NCBI GenBank assembly: GCA_010094025.1
Contig: ML991800.1
Coordinates: forward strand, 248,001 to 312,000
From: Viridothelium virens
Taxonomy: Eukaryota > Ascomycota > Dothideomycetes > Trypetheliales > Trypetheliaceae
Direction: 5' to 3'
Length of the DNA stretch: 64,000 nucleotides
Shown here: piece by piece, positions 23,232 to 34,888 of the stretch
Layout: each line of letters begins with the position of its first letter
Position numbering within the stretch: the stretch's first letter is position 1
The notes under the pieces: model-generated
Database searches by the model: none
Seen by the model: the letters and a program-made list of their open reading frames with translations, nothing else
What the model was told of the DNA's origin: nothing
Position numbers and translations under genes: made by a program

Positions 23232-23684
23232 ATGCCTGCTGAAGGTACGGCAGAATTGGCGCATGTCCAGCAACTCTTTGATCGGCAAAAGCCACATTCC
23301 GCCATATACAATTTTCTACTTGGCGATGCTCGAGTCACCTCTGCCACCAAAGGCACTGTTAAAGCTCGTTTACAATTGCAGAAAAATCACGTCAACTCTC
23401 GAGGGGGCCTCCATGGCGCGGTATCTGCCACGCTTGTCGACTGGGTTGGTGGCATGGCCATAGCTTCCTACGACTTGCGAGAGAAGACGGGTGTTTCGAC
23501 TGACATACATGTCACGTATCTGTCGAGTGCAAAAGAGGGAGACTGGATAGAGGTTGAGGGCAAAGCGAACAAAGTTGGCGGTACCCTAGCGTTCACCACT
23601 GCAACGATATACAAGCTGGATGAGCAAGGACAGCCCGGCGCAGTCATCGCAACGGGTTCTCATAGCAAATATGTGAAGGTATAG
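23232..23684 (+). CDS. Hotdog-fold acyl-CoA thioesterase (4HBT, ACOT13/PaaI-like)
   Basis: The ATG at 23232 (MPAEGTAELAHVQQLFDRQ) gives 150 residues, the usual length of this family. An open extension to 23031 adds 67 residues with no recognisable features, so I prefer the internal start. The hotdog signature is clear: NSRGGLHGAVSATLVDWVGG, then STDIHVTYLSSAKEGDWIEV and VGGTLAFTTATIY. In the family, Asn/Gly of the HGG-like loop and the Asp of the central helix line the active site and hydrolyse acyl-CoA thioesters. The product may act in mitochondria or peroxisomes; no targeting motif is obvious. No intron. Confidence 0.88.
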   Translation: MPAEGTAELAHVQQLFDRQKPHSAIYNFLLGDARVTSATKGTVKARLQLQKNHVNSRGGLHGAVSATLVDWVGGMAIASYDLREKTGVSTDIHVTYLSSAKEGDWIEVEGKANKVGGTLAFTTATIYKLDEQGQPGAVIATGSHSKYVKV

Positions 23685-24232
23685 GACAGCGTTTCGGGAC
23701 ACCCGCCATCTTCTTTGCGTCTGGCATGAATACATGTACTTTGAATGCCTGGACTCACTCGGATAGCGAAGAAAAATTTGCGCCTTCTCCCATACCTTAA
23801 AAGCCATGTCGAGTTTCGACAAAGAGATAATGGCTAGAGGAGGCGATACATGCAAAATTATACTAGATATTGATAGACCTTTAATCATAGAGTAGATATA
23901 AGACTCAGAAAGTGCTCACGCATACTTATCGTCACTGCAAGGATTGTTAAATCTTAAGCGCCAGAACCGAGTTATGAGAAGTGATTCTCTCATACAACGT
24001 TAGGCGGCAAAGGGGAAGGGATTAATGTTCAGTCACCTGCGTATCGTATCCTAAGAAATACTAGAGTACAAAAGTCTTGCGTTGTTTACATGAATTGAAT
24101 CACGGTCAATTGTGCTAGCGTGTAGAGGTAGGATCGGACGATTTTGTAGCCTACACTGGCTAATAATGTAAGAGGTCGGCTTAAAAGCCCTCTCTCAATG
24201 GACTATGATGTATTTCAAGCAAGGAATATCGT
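23685..24232. other. Intergenic, convergent gene ends
   Basis: I see nothing beyond moderately AT-rich 3' flanking DNA. Confidence 0.5.
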
Positions 24233-25434
24233 TCAGTAATCGCCCTGGCTCTTAGTCTTCACAACACCTGACCCATCCTCTAGAATTCCCCTTCTGCTCA
24301 GATGCCTACTCAGTCCTTCCTCGCCGTGTTCATGTACAGCATGCCCAGCACCAATCTTCTTCAAGCTATCTCTCATCAAGAACTCGTAGTAGCCCGTTGC
24401 AAAGATAGTCGCTGGGACGTTCACCAAGATGCTGATCCAGGCGTAGCCGTTATCGTAAGAAAAGGCTTCTCCGCCGAAGAATATAGCAGCTACAATGCGC
24501 GTGCCAAGGTCACGAGCTAGATTAGTGCTAATCGTCACGTCGGCAAAACCCCAGACCATGACACCGTAAGCCAGCCCAATTGTGAAGGGTGCTGATTGAG
24601 GAGAGACAAAGGGGTTGGCCGGGTCGAGACAGGACCAAATAACAATCCCCTGGAATAAAGTTAGCTCGTTGTCGAGCAAAGGTTCAAAAAACAAACAACT
24701 CACAATGAAGCTATCGACGAAGAATTCGATCATGAACAGATATCCCTGATTGGTTTGTGTAGGGAGCGGGAAGGCGCAAAGAATGCCCGCTGGACCAGTT
24801 GGAGAGACTACAGGAAGCCCAGCAGCTTCCGTTGCAGCTTTGAACTCGGAAATTTGTTGATGATACTGTCCCATGAGTATCAAGCCAGCAACGAAGGCAC
24901 CGAAGATCTGGGAGAAGATATAGTATGGAACCTTCTTGGCCGGAAAGCCTTGCCAGAGCCAGAAGCAGATTGTGATCGCTGCCAACAAGTTATTAGTTGG
25001 AGTTCTTGTGTGGTCTTAAAAGATAGGAGCCTTACCAGGATTGAAGTGACCACCTGAAGTAGGGGCGCAACAAATGATCGCAAAAGCGATACCAATGCTG
25101 TAAGCCCAACCAATCTGGAAAAAGGAGCTATATGCTGGGTTGGCTTTATTGAGGATGAAATTGGCTGTCGCAGCAATGCCCGGGTACACTGACACTATGT
25201 CAGTCTCTCGATGGATCGTGAAAATGGTGAGCTTGTGTTACCGTAGAAGAACACGCCAGTGGCTTCAGCCATGCATTCTCGCAACCATCTTGGACGAGAA
25301 TGTTCAAAGTCGAGCTTTCGCTGGGTGACTGGAGCGGGCTGAACGACGGTTCGCGTTACATGCCTCTGGACTGCCTCTGTTGCTCCCAACTCCAAGTCAC
25401 CAGTCTGGAGACGCTCAATGCGATTGTCTCCCAT
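24233..25434 (-). CDS. Aquaporin / aquaglyceroporin (MIP family), four exons
   Basis: Exons (minus strand) are 25434-25242, 25188-25036, 24978-24704 and 24649-24233, giving 345 residues. The introns are 53, 57 and 54 bp. The phases agree and each junction restores family sequence: GVFFYVYPGIAATANFILN, GGHFNPAITICFW and EFFVDSFIGIVIWS. The first pore motif is canonical NPA. The second is NLARD, as in many fungal MIPs, with Leu in place of Pro. A hydrophilic N-terminal tail of about 45 residues precedes TM1, and the C-terminal tail is charged. MIP channels pass water, glycerol or other small solutes across the plasma membrane; selectivity cannot be read safely from the sequence. Confidence 0.93.
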
Positions 25435-26906
25435 CTTGGAAGCGGTAGTCGCGAAGCGTTAGTCTTGAAAAGAAACCCAAGTAGCTAAATGAAAATACAA
25501 TCGGGAATCGAAAGTTGATATGAAGAACACTGTTCACGGGATATAGTCAAGAAGAAAGGAGGCAGATTTCGTGTGCCTCGGGCGAAACATTGACGCAGTC
25601 AATCTCAGTCTCTCGCACGCTATCTACTCTTCCCGCGATCGTAACAGGGAAATTCTGGGGCCCCAGGCCGGCGCAGTGACGCGCAGGAAGGCTCGATCTC
25701 TCTCAAGTCTCGAATCGCATGAGTAGGCCGATCCCTGTCGAAACCCCCAAGTTGAGTCGTGGGTAGCAAACATGCCTCGGCGTTTTCAGCGCCGGTGCTA
25801 CACCTTTAGGCATCGTCTATGGCTGGCTGGTCCATTTTGGGACGGCACAAGGTCAGGATGGGACGGGCCTGGCGTCGTTGTATCTATGGGAACGGTAAGA
25901 GGTGTGTATGTATGCAACGGCAGCATCGGGGAGCTGGGTCGTAGCCTTATTGGCAGTATGAACCGCTCTGCGCATAACGTCGACCACTTCCCAAAACTGC
26001 TTCCGGAGCATCCTAAAGATGTCGAAGAGTTGACAAGATGCGATGCCGGATGCCTCGCTGGCAATGCAACAGCCGCGTGTATCGGCCTTGTTTAGCTCGA
26101 AGAGCGGACGATTTCACAAGTCTTCGGTAGTGCCGAAGCGTTGAGCACCGGCCTCCCCGCACGTGGCCCCTGAACCAAGCCCAAGCTAAGGTATACAGTT
26201 CGTTGCGAATGTCCTCTGGGGAAAGAGTAAGGCCATGCGGGAGGCGGCGGTGAGAATCACTTGAGGCAAGATTTACCTCGGCACCTTGCATGAGAAATGT
26301 GGCTCTGTGCCGTCTGGTGCATCTTTTGTATGTTGCGTCGGACCAGAATCTGCCCTCTCTAATCACCGCTTGTTGGGCCGGATCCGAATCGTCTGTGTGG
26401 CAAACTAGATTGGCCTGTCAATAATGGACCCCGCAGGACGCTAGTCTTTTGCCTTTGTCGTCTTCTCACAGAGGCGGATCTCAGGCAGAGTAGAGCATCT
26501 CGAGTGTGAGGAATGGTCGACAAGCTCAGGCTGGCGCAGGCAGGACGTCGTATCCTAGCCGATATAGGAAGGACGGCAAGCATACGGCCAATGGTGTGGT
26601 TACACAAGTTCTCAGTTGTTACCACTGACATTCCTCAGCGGTATAGACCCCATAAGGACTATAGGCTGGCAGATCCCCCACGGGTCAGCGATGAGGCAGT
26701 ACAGCAGCAGCCGGTCAACATAAACGCGATATTGATTATTTGTCAGTCCAGCACAGTTATGGTGGAGCAAGGTACGTTGGATGATGACTAAGCTCTAGCG
26801 ATTCGATTCGCCTGCTTTCGGAGCAGGTCATACGAGTTTATCGTCAGCTGCCAATTCAACCCAGTACTGTAGTGGCTATAGTGACGGTCACCGCATCTTC
26901 TCCAAA
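25435..26906. other. Intergenic region
   Basis: This is the shared upstream region of the aquaporin gene and the downstream HET pseudogene. The short ORFs here (for example 26013-26366 on the minus strand) show no recognised domain. Confidence 0.5.
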
Positions 26907-29471
26907 ATGCGCTGCGAGCTATGTCAGCCTCTCACAATCGCTGTTCTCAGAGACAATGATTACGATCACCATCCCGATTTAGCCTCCTTAAAGTATTCTG
27001 CCGAGTCGGGATGCTCGACATGTACTTTGTTATGGACATGTCTCGTGAAGACCTGTGATTCCGATGCAATTAAGAGTCACCTTGAAGGTAGAGTTTACAG
27101 GCACGACTATAGCCAGAAAGGCCAGGAACGTTTAAGTAGTGCTGACTTCACCGATACGGCTATCCGTCTGCGGGGAGAACTGCACGATCTTGGAGACGAA
27201 AACACAGAGACGCATGTAGAAAGCGTGATCCATGTCCACTCGGGAAGGCGATATGAACCTGGTCTTGACATTCGGAGGCCCACATCTGCCTTTGGACGGG
27301 TGAAATTGTGCGCCCTTCCAGGTATGAGAGAGTTTATTTCTTTAAGTCCGTCTGAATGTAATCGACAATCGAAGGATTGGATGGCAAGCATGCATCAGAG
27401 GCTTCTATCATTGGAATGCCATCATCTCTAAAGCCGATCATTAATCCCCGAAGATATGAATATGTGCTTCTTGTTTTATCTCTGCATAATCACTCGCCTA
27501 TACAATGATGCCAGTAACGACCTTTTTGACTTTCTGAATTGAGAAGATCGAGCAGATGTCGAACTCATGAAGGGTGTCGCTTGGCGGGAAGTTTTTCGAA
27601 GGCCATAAGATGCTGCCTCCCAACTTTTCGCTAATAGTAAGTTAGGAACTCCTCCAGCTGAATGAATATCTGGCAGGGAAGTGGCCCATGATCCCTCGAG
27701 TGATTACGGCTTTGAAGTTATTAAACACTGGATGGATGTATGCAATAATGACCATGATTGGTGTCCCAGAAAGACTCCATTACTGCCCAAGAGAGTGATT
27801 GATGTTGAGACCTCCGGTCAACCTCTAGATCCCGTTCTCCGTGAGACTTTCGGAGAACATGGCCAATATGCAGCTCTTTCATATTGCTGGGGCGACGGGC
27901 AAGTGAACGTGACGACAAGGGAGAACATAGCCCAATTCAAGAACGTTATTTCCATTTCGGAATTGTCGCAAACTCTACAAGATGTCATCAGCGTCACTTG
28001 AAGACTGGGATTACAATATATATGGATAGATGCTTTGTGCATTATACAAAAAGAGAAAGACTTAAGAGACTTCAAAATAGAATCCGTTAAAATGGCTGAC
28101 TATTATGGGAATGCATACATCACTGTCGCTGCGGGTTCCGCAGGGTCTGGTCGGGACGGATTTCTAAATCAACGAGCTGACATCAATCTGCTATCATGTG
28201 AACTTGAGTACAGTCGGCCCCTACAAAGTAACGGCGAATCCGATGATATAGCATCGTGCGCCAGAGGTACTCTTCATGCCTGTCTATCGTCCTCGTCACA
28301 GATTGGGCCGCTTACTACGCGTGGCTGGACCTTCCAAGAAGCTGTCCTTAGCCCCAGAGTAATTTTATATAGCCACAAGCAGGTTATATGGAAGTGCCGG
28401 AGGCTCGAGAGTCAAGAAGATGGACTGATGCACTTGGCCAGCGGGAGAACCTACTGTTCTCCATATAACTGGCCAAAGAGTACAGAAAGCAAGAACCTCA
28501 ACGATAATAGTACAAGCTCATCGGCTTATCAAGGCAATCCTCAAACGAAGGCGAAACTATTCCTTGACTGGTACAATCTGCTTAGGCAGTACACCACGCG
28601 CAAAATTGGAAATCCCGATGACAGAATGACCGCTATGGCTGGGATTGCGCAGAAAATGGCAGTGTACCTTGAGTCGAAATATATCTGGGGCATCTGGGAA
28701 GCCGACATCATTAGAGGTCTGCTCTGGAGGAATGGCAGCGGTTTGGGCGAAGCTCTAAATTCTGTGCCACTTCAACGAGCTAATCGTCGTGCTCCTTCAT
28801 GGTCATGGGCTTGCGTAGATGGATCTATACATGTTGAAAATTATGAGCGGACCACCAAAAAATATACAGACCTTGGCAACCTTCGCGCTGAAGTCCTTGA
28901 GACTGGGGCAGCTGAGCCAATCCAGTGGGATCCCATTCGAGCAATGAATGACAACATCAAGTCGGATCGTTCACATAAGCTCCCTGTGAAGGGTAAATTA
29001 AAGAGAGTCCAGCGTTCTGATGAAGACTTTATGCAATATCAGATTAAACGACGGTGGCTAGGCACATTTTGGCTTCCACGCCGACAGAAATGCCTGAGCG
29101 TGGCGGCTTTGCTTGAGCCAATCGGTCAGCAAGAGACGGACCTTGGCCAGAGGAAGATAGTTGGCATAGCCCTGTTTGATAGTGCAGCGGATAAAACAAG
29201 CCAATATGATGAATTGTGCTGTTTACGTCTTACTGTAAATCTAGCCCTGCTTCTAATTTCCGCGCCCCAAAGCTCACGAGGTGAGTCTCCATCGCAGGCT
29301 TCAGGAGGTACTGCTGTCTCTGCTCACAAGAAGGCCACAACTTTCCCCATGGGCAATCGATTCGAAGGAAGTGACAAGCCTAAAAGAAAATACGCGCGCA
29401 TCGGAATTGCACTGGTAGAGGACGAAGAATGGCTTAATAAGGGCGAGTCTGAAGTTGTTGCCATCATTTAA
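26907..29471 (+). pseudogene. HET-domain gene interrupted by an in-frame stop
   Basis: The N-terminal part (26907 to about 27321) begins MRCELCQPL and has GCSTCTLLW, the two CxxC-like pairs typical of long HET proteins. After an unresolved stretch (27322-27676, possible intron or decay) the frame resumes at GREVAHDPSSDYGFE. It continues with HDWCPRKTPLLPKRVIDV and YAALSYCWGDG. The same frame then meets TGA at 27999-28001, directly before RLGLQYIWIDALCIIQ, inside the HET domain. The remainder (28002-29471) is open for 490 codons with MADYYGNAYITVAAGS, GPLTTRGWTFQEAVLSPR and APSWSWACVDG. So the C-terminal two thirds is well preserved while the domain core is cut. I call it a recent pseudogene of the cell-death recognition class; stop read-through or a sequencing error would be alternatives. 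Confidence 0.75.
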
Positions 29472-29853
29472 TCCAACTGAAACGAATTTGGCCTGGATTG
29501 AAATTCCTTTCATCCAGACTCTAGCATGGAGAAGAGAGTTCGTGCTAGATTGCACCTCTTAGAGCTGCTACGTGGGATTTGTCTATGTTAGGCGCAAGCT
29601 CGTACGTTAGATTTGCGAAGAGTTACTCCGGGTGGCAGCAGACCATCCCTGGAATAACCTATATGGCGATTTAAACCGGCATTAAACATTGATGGCTGGA
29701 CTCAAAGCCATCGGATATGTCACAAGCTCTACCCATTAAGCCATAACCAATATCAGGGCATCCGAGAGCCATATCAGCCGCTGTTGAGAAATCCTTTACT
29801 CCTTGATCGCCCGTTCGCTATCCCATTCTTCATCTGATGCAATCGGAAGGAGT
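29472..29853. other. Intergenic, convergent gene ends
   Basis: A short gap between the HET pseudogene and the PC4 gene; nothing is recognised. Confidence 0.5.
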
Positions 29854-30526
29854 TCAGTCATCCTCGTCACTCGTCGCCTCAAAATTCTTCTTATCATCAG
29901 CTTCTTCGGACCCTTCTTCATCATCTTTCTGGTCCTGCTCAACATCGTCCCCAACATCGTCGAACTTCGGCCTGGGTACGGTTTCTCCCTTATCACGTAA
30001 CACTCGCTCGATCGCAGGTAAGGCCTCTACGAACGCGGTGAACTGGTCTATCGGTAGAGAAATTCCCTAAACCCAGCTCCATCAGCGCTCGTCCCAACAA
30101 TGGCAGAGATACGGAGTAACCGCGTGGGCCCGAATGAATAAAGACGTAAGATGAACCAACCTTCTTGCCCGGCAAGCTTTTACCGTCCTTCTCATAGTAC
30201 TCGCGAATATTGATCATTCTCTTCCCTTTGAACTCTGAAATGCCCACACGGCGATTCTTTGAGAGCTAAGCTTTACCGTCAGCCTCTTGTGCTTTTCATT
30301 GGGTTGCTAGACGAGAGTGGAGAGTGAGGAATACCTCCCAATATTCAAGACCGTCGTCGTCTTTTTGCACGCCAAGCCTGACACTGGCCCTGCTCACGCC
30401 GCTTGATGTCTTGTCTCTCTTGGACTTCTTGGTGGCGCGACCATCGTCATTTTCGACAAAGTCGTCTTCCTCGTAGGTATCTTGGTCCGCTGCGCGCTTG
30501 CGGGAGGCTGTGGACGGCATTTTCAA
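29854..30526 (-). CDS. PC4/Sub1 transcriptional coactivator, three exons
   Basis: Exons (minus strand) are 30526-30335, 30265-30161 and 30066-29854, giving 169 residues. The introns are 69 and 94 bp, all phase 0. Joined, they read YWELSKNRRVGISEFKGK, INIREYYEKDGKSLPGKKG and ISLPIDQFTAFVEALPAIE. This is the complete single-stranded-DNA-binding PC4 domain. The N-terminus is basic and acidic (RKRAADQDTYEEDDF, ATKKSKRDK), fitting nuclear localisation. The C-terminal tail is strongly acidic (DDVGDDVEQDQKDDEEG). PC4/Sub1 assists RNA polymerase II initiation and reinitiation. A second Met two codons in (30520, MPSTASRK) could also be the start. A TACGGAGTA copy lies within intron 2 (30110-30118). 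Confidence 0.93.
30110..30118 (+). repeat. TACGGAGTA motif copy inside an intron
   Basis: An exact copy of the recurrent 9-mer within the second intron (30067-30160) of the PC4 gene. Confidence 0.8.
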
Positions 30527-30917
30527 GTCTGTGCTCGTTGCAACGCCGTAGAATGGGATTCTCGAGCCTCAATGGAGTTGACAAGCTAGCTGGGGCGAGG
30601 TGACGCTGAGATGGAGGTAGCTCTGGATAAGGACGGAGATTGCGGGGAAGACGCGACCTGACGCGACTTTGGTACGCCCCGTTTCCATAGCACGTGATGA
30701 ATGGAGGGAAAGAGAGTATAAACGAGAGTTTTCACTATAATTGCTAAATACAATGGGTTCGTATATTACAAGCTCGGTAGTCTAATCGTTCGCCGCCTTG
30801 CGGCTTCAGCCTCGCAATCTTCCATGCAGTAAAAACGCCTCTTATCCAACGCCTTCCAGACACGAAGGCCGTATCGTATGAATCCCATCCTATCCCAAAC
30901 CGCATGCATCAACCCCA
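30527..30917. other. Short intergenic region
   Basis: Upstream of the PC4 gene and downstream of the sorting nexin gene. No feature was seen. Confidence 0.5.
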
Positions 30918-33900
30918 TCACTGCGTCATAGCCCGAATCGCCTGCAACAACAACCCAAAGACCAAGCTCCTCGCCACCTCCTCCACCTGCAAACAATCAA
31001 ACACCTTCCCCAACGCCTCCCCACTTGCCGCCTGCCCCATCACGCTCGTCAACGCCTGCGGCATACCCCTCTGCACCAGTAAGCGTCTGGCCTTGGCTCT
31101 CAACTCCTCCTTCCTCTCGCGCACCGTCTTCCCGTCCCTGGTGCCCTCCCACGTCTCCGCGCCCGACCGCCTCCACGCCTCCATCTCCGGCTCCGTCGGC
31201 AGCGCATTCGCGCGCACTTTGCGCAGCAGGCCCGCGACCCCGGCGTCGCCCGTGTGCGCCGTGATCACCGTGTCCTGCAGCAGCACCCGGATCGTCTCGA
31301 GTTGCGGGTTGCCCGGGCGCAGCAGGAAGGTCTTGGCGGCGGTGAGGAGGGTGCGCCGGAAGGTCCAGGCGGAGCTGAGCGTGTACAGCTCGTTGATCAC
31401 GGCGAAGAGCAGCTCTACTGCGACTTGCGCTTCTTGCGAGGTCAGCGGTTTTTGTGTCTTCGTGCCTGAGGTGGGCGCTTTGGAGGAGCCTTCTGGGGCG
31501 GTGGCGGAGCGGCTGAGGTCGTTGGAGGGACGCGGAGGGCGCGGTGGGAGGGTTGCGCTGTGAGGGGGTTCTTTTTTGGGGGGGGCTCCGAGGCTGATGC
31601 TGGTTCTGGTGGGAGACGGAGGCTGTGAGTCGTAGTCGTCAGGGATCTCTGATGGAGGTGGGGGGAGATGGATTGGGGGTTGTTTTGGGGTTGGATCATT
31701 GCTTGAGATGTTGATTCCGAGATCGATCGGTTCTCGACTCAAATCAATGCGTGCAGGAGACACTGATGAGGATCCAGGTCTGCTAGACTTCTTCTTTTCA
31801 GGTTCGTCCTCTGGTTGAGCACTCGGTCGGCGCTCCATCTGCGGCTCGGGGGTAGGTTGCTTATCCACGATTGGCGACCCTCCATTGCGGACGCTATCCT
31901 GACTAAGTCGCGGCGTTGCAGTTGGCGCTGGAGCTAATGAACTGGTCTCTACCTTCGACAAGGAAGTATTGGATCGGCTGAGATTGGCTTGATGGGTGCT
32001 CATCCGTTTCTGACCCGTTTGTCCTGCACCGAACACACCTGCTACACCACCAATGAAGGCTTTACCACCCCCAGCAACCTCCTTTGGAGCTTGTGCAAGC
32101 GCATTTATTACCCCTTTTCCAACTGCAGCTGGCGCTGGCCAGCCAAAGCCATTTTTGCTGGAGCTTGGTGAGCGATTTAATCCTTGATCCTTTTCGAGGA
32201 ATCTTTTCATTCCTTCACTTTCTGCAAGAGGTCGCCATTTTGTGGCATCATTCAGATACCGTTCGAGCTCCCCTCGTAACGACGCTTTATGATGTATCTT
32301 CCAGAGAGGCAATTGTTCATGGGCTTCCGTGAAGCCAACACCCGCAATAACGGATATTCGGCGCAAGACCTCATGCAAAGTTTCAAAGTCAGCATATTTG
32401 CGGGCTATCATCCAGCCGGGAAAGGCGCTGTTAGCCGGTTCAATCTGAATCAGGTAATCTCCTTGTGGTTTCGATTTGAGAGTCTGCTGTTTTGCGCCGG
32501 GAATGGAGTCGTCAAAAATTGAGATGCGTGCATTGGTAAGGGTCAATTGCGGAATTTCCTTCGTAGGCGTGTCTCTGGTACTTTCATCCGAGTCATCCTG
32601 GAGTGCGGTCAGTTGCTGAGGAGGGAGAATCTGATCGAAGCTGGTAAAGGCTTTTGGAGGCTCCTCTGGCTTTACAGTCGTTGGCTCAGGGTCTCCAATC
32701 TCCGATTGTTCAGGTGACCTATGTCGGGAAAGATCCAAATCGCTACCACAATTTTGGTAGCTTCCACCGTTCTGATCACTTTGCGAAGACGTTGGCGTTC
32801 GAATCCCTTGCGTAGCATTCTCAGACGTATCGTCGCTCATTGTTGAAGTTGCACTTGCGCTTATGATAGCTTGCTGTTGATCCTTCATTCTCCGAGCGTC
32901 CTCTTCCGCCATGAGCTGGGTTAGACGCTTGGCCTCTTGCATAGCATCTTCCATGGCCTGCTCTGCTCTGCTAACGCGCCTCTTGTGTTCGCTATTATGC
33001 TTGCTTCCCTTAGCTGCAGTGTTCTTTTCGGAGAGTTGTTCTGTTTCCAATTCCTGCTCGGTAGGTTTAACGACCTCCTCCTTGAGTTTTTGCAGATTTT
33101 CTCCTGTTGTGCCTTCCATTCCCGCATCAATTGCGTTCATCAACTCCGGCTCCCCTTCCTCCAGCAAGTACACGATCCAGGTGTTGATAAACTCTGGAGT
33201 GGAGCAGCTCTGGATCGTCATTTCTAGGACAACCTTTGCAAGTATTTCTCTCAAGAAAACATGGGCTGCGTCGCAATTGTATGTTTTGTTGTCGAGATAG
33301 GTGTGTATGATGTCCTCAGCGACTAAGTCAAGTTTGCGTATCTGGCTTTGACGATGTAAGATATTCGCAAGATTACTTTCGGGTTTAGATTGGAGATAGG
33401 TTTGAAGAGAGTCAGAAGCCGTCGATGACGGAGAAGCGGCAAGAGCAGTGGATATCTCGCTGAGAAACACAATGACGACTGACGAGGAGTTAGTGAGGAA
33501 TTCAAGAAAAGTATCGGCGGGTCGTTTCCGAGAGAGATTTGTGGAAATGGAGAGGATAAAAGCGGTAAGCGTTCGGCGGCAGGAATTGGGAAATGTCTCT
33601 TCTTCTGGAACGACTGGATGATACCAGTACCTGCAGGTGGAATTAGAAGTGTATCTTTCCCAGATCGAGTTCACCTTACTTGACGTAGTCTTGGACAATA
33701 GCGTCTGTGAGTTCGCTCAACGCAGCGGCCGTATCTGGCTTGAATCCTGAGTAATCTAAAGCCCTGGCTGTATGTAATTTGAGCCCCAATGTTGCAGTAG
33801 ATTCTGTTCCATCATCAGATCCAAGCGGCATGCTCCGTCGCTGCCAGTCCAATACTCTCTGTGCAACGTCCAGCCCAACTTCTTTCCGTCTCTTCGCCTC

Positions 33901-34242
33901 TCTGACGCGGGACTCTGTGTCTCCTCCATCATCTGTCTTGCTCTCCCAGTGCGCATGTAGAGCAACACCTCCAACAACTCCCATTAGGACCAGCCCAACT
34001 CTTCCCAGAACAAGGTACGTCGTGGCGCCAAGTCCGACAAGACATGCTCCCAATGTCTCATTGCTTGCTTCGGAGAGGAATTGGAGCGCTTTGGAGGTCA
34101 AAGTCTGGGCTTGAAAGGCTAAAGTTTCGGTGGTTTCGGCGATTTTGGCGAAATCCTGCTGTTCTGGACTGCTATTATTAGAAGCGGGCGCATCGTCGTC
34201 GGAGGCTGGAGTATTGCTCTGGTTCCGAGAGTCCATGGCCAT
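30918..34242 (-). CDS. Membrane-anchored sorting nexin (TM-PXA-PX-nexin C)
   Basis: Exons (minus strand) are 34242-33680 and 33630-30918, 1091 residues, with a 49-bp intron (GTAAGG..TGCAG) joining DYVK to YWYHPVVPEEETF. A hydrophobic hairpin lies at residues 64-97 (ACLVGLGATTYLVLGRVGLV). The PXA domain (about 110-340) follows, with FLREILAKVVLEMTIQ. A coiled-coil-like segment (AEQAMEDAMQEAKRLTQLM) comes next. The PX domain (about 570-690) includes ARKYADFETLHEVL and PLWKIHHKASLRGELERYL. A Pro/Ser-rich linker leads to the C-terminal nexin domain (LLFAVINELYTLSSAWTFRR, then the family's IR..L..). The order matches the Mdm1/SNX13-type proteins that tether the ER to vacuole or lipid droplets by binding phosphoinositides. 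There is no RGS domain. Start could also be Met3 (34236). Confidence 0.9.
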
Positions 34243-34888
34243 CAGTGGAGGACATATACATTGATGCTACCTTGAACGCTCTCTGTATGGGTGAAGCTGT
34301 CGCATTTCGAGGTTTGGTGGGTTGGAAGGGCGCTCCAAGGTTGAAACGGACGGATCCAACTCAAATGCGGCGAAATATCGGCCAGCCTCTCCTCCGTCTC
34401 CGCCTCACCCCCAAACCCTTCAATACTCCAACCACCCAAGCAAGCGACAGAGCAACGACCCGAATAATCCTTTCAGCTCATCAATCCTATCTCATAAGTT
34501 TTATGTTAGGTACCTCGAATGGTTCCAGACCGGAGCCAATTAAGCTTCTTCCGATCAGAAAGGCCATAGCAAGCCCCCAGCCCTTCGTGCTGAACCGTTC
34601 GCTCGAATGAGTCCCATTCTTCCTAATGCTGATGATAGAGACAAATTACCCAGCGTAAATGAGAGAGTTAGTCAAGGCAATATACGTCAACACACCCTGA
34701 GTTGAAGAACAAAAAGCTTGCGCAAATTTGAATCAGCCGTTGGCGCCATAGCTTCGAGTTGGAGAAGAATTTAAGGAACGGTTGCTAGTTTGACTCATTC
34801 TCCGGAGATATCTCTATATCATTTAACTTCTTCAAGCTGCTGTCGAACATCTTCGCTCCTGACCGCTCTCTTCAAGGAAAACGCCTTC
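34243..34888. other. Intergenic region
   Basis: No gene is supported; the 34245-34610 ORF is antisense-like and lacks domains. Confidence 0.5.
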
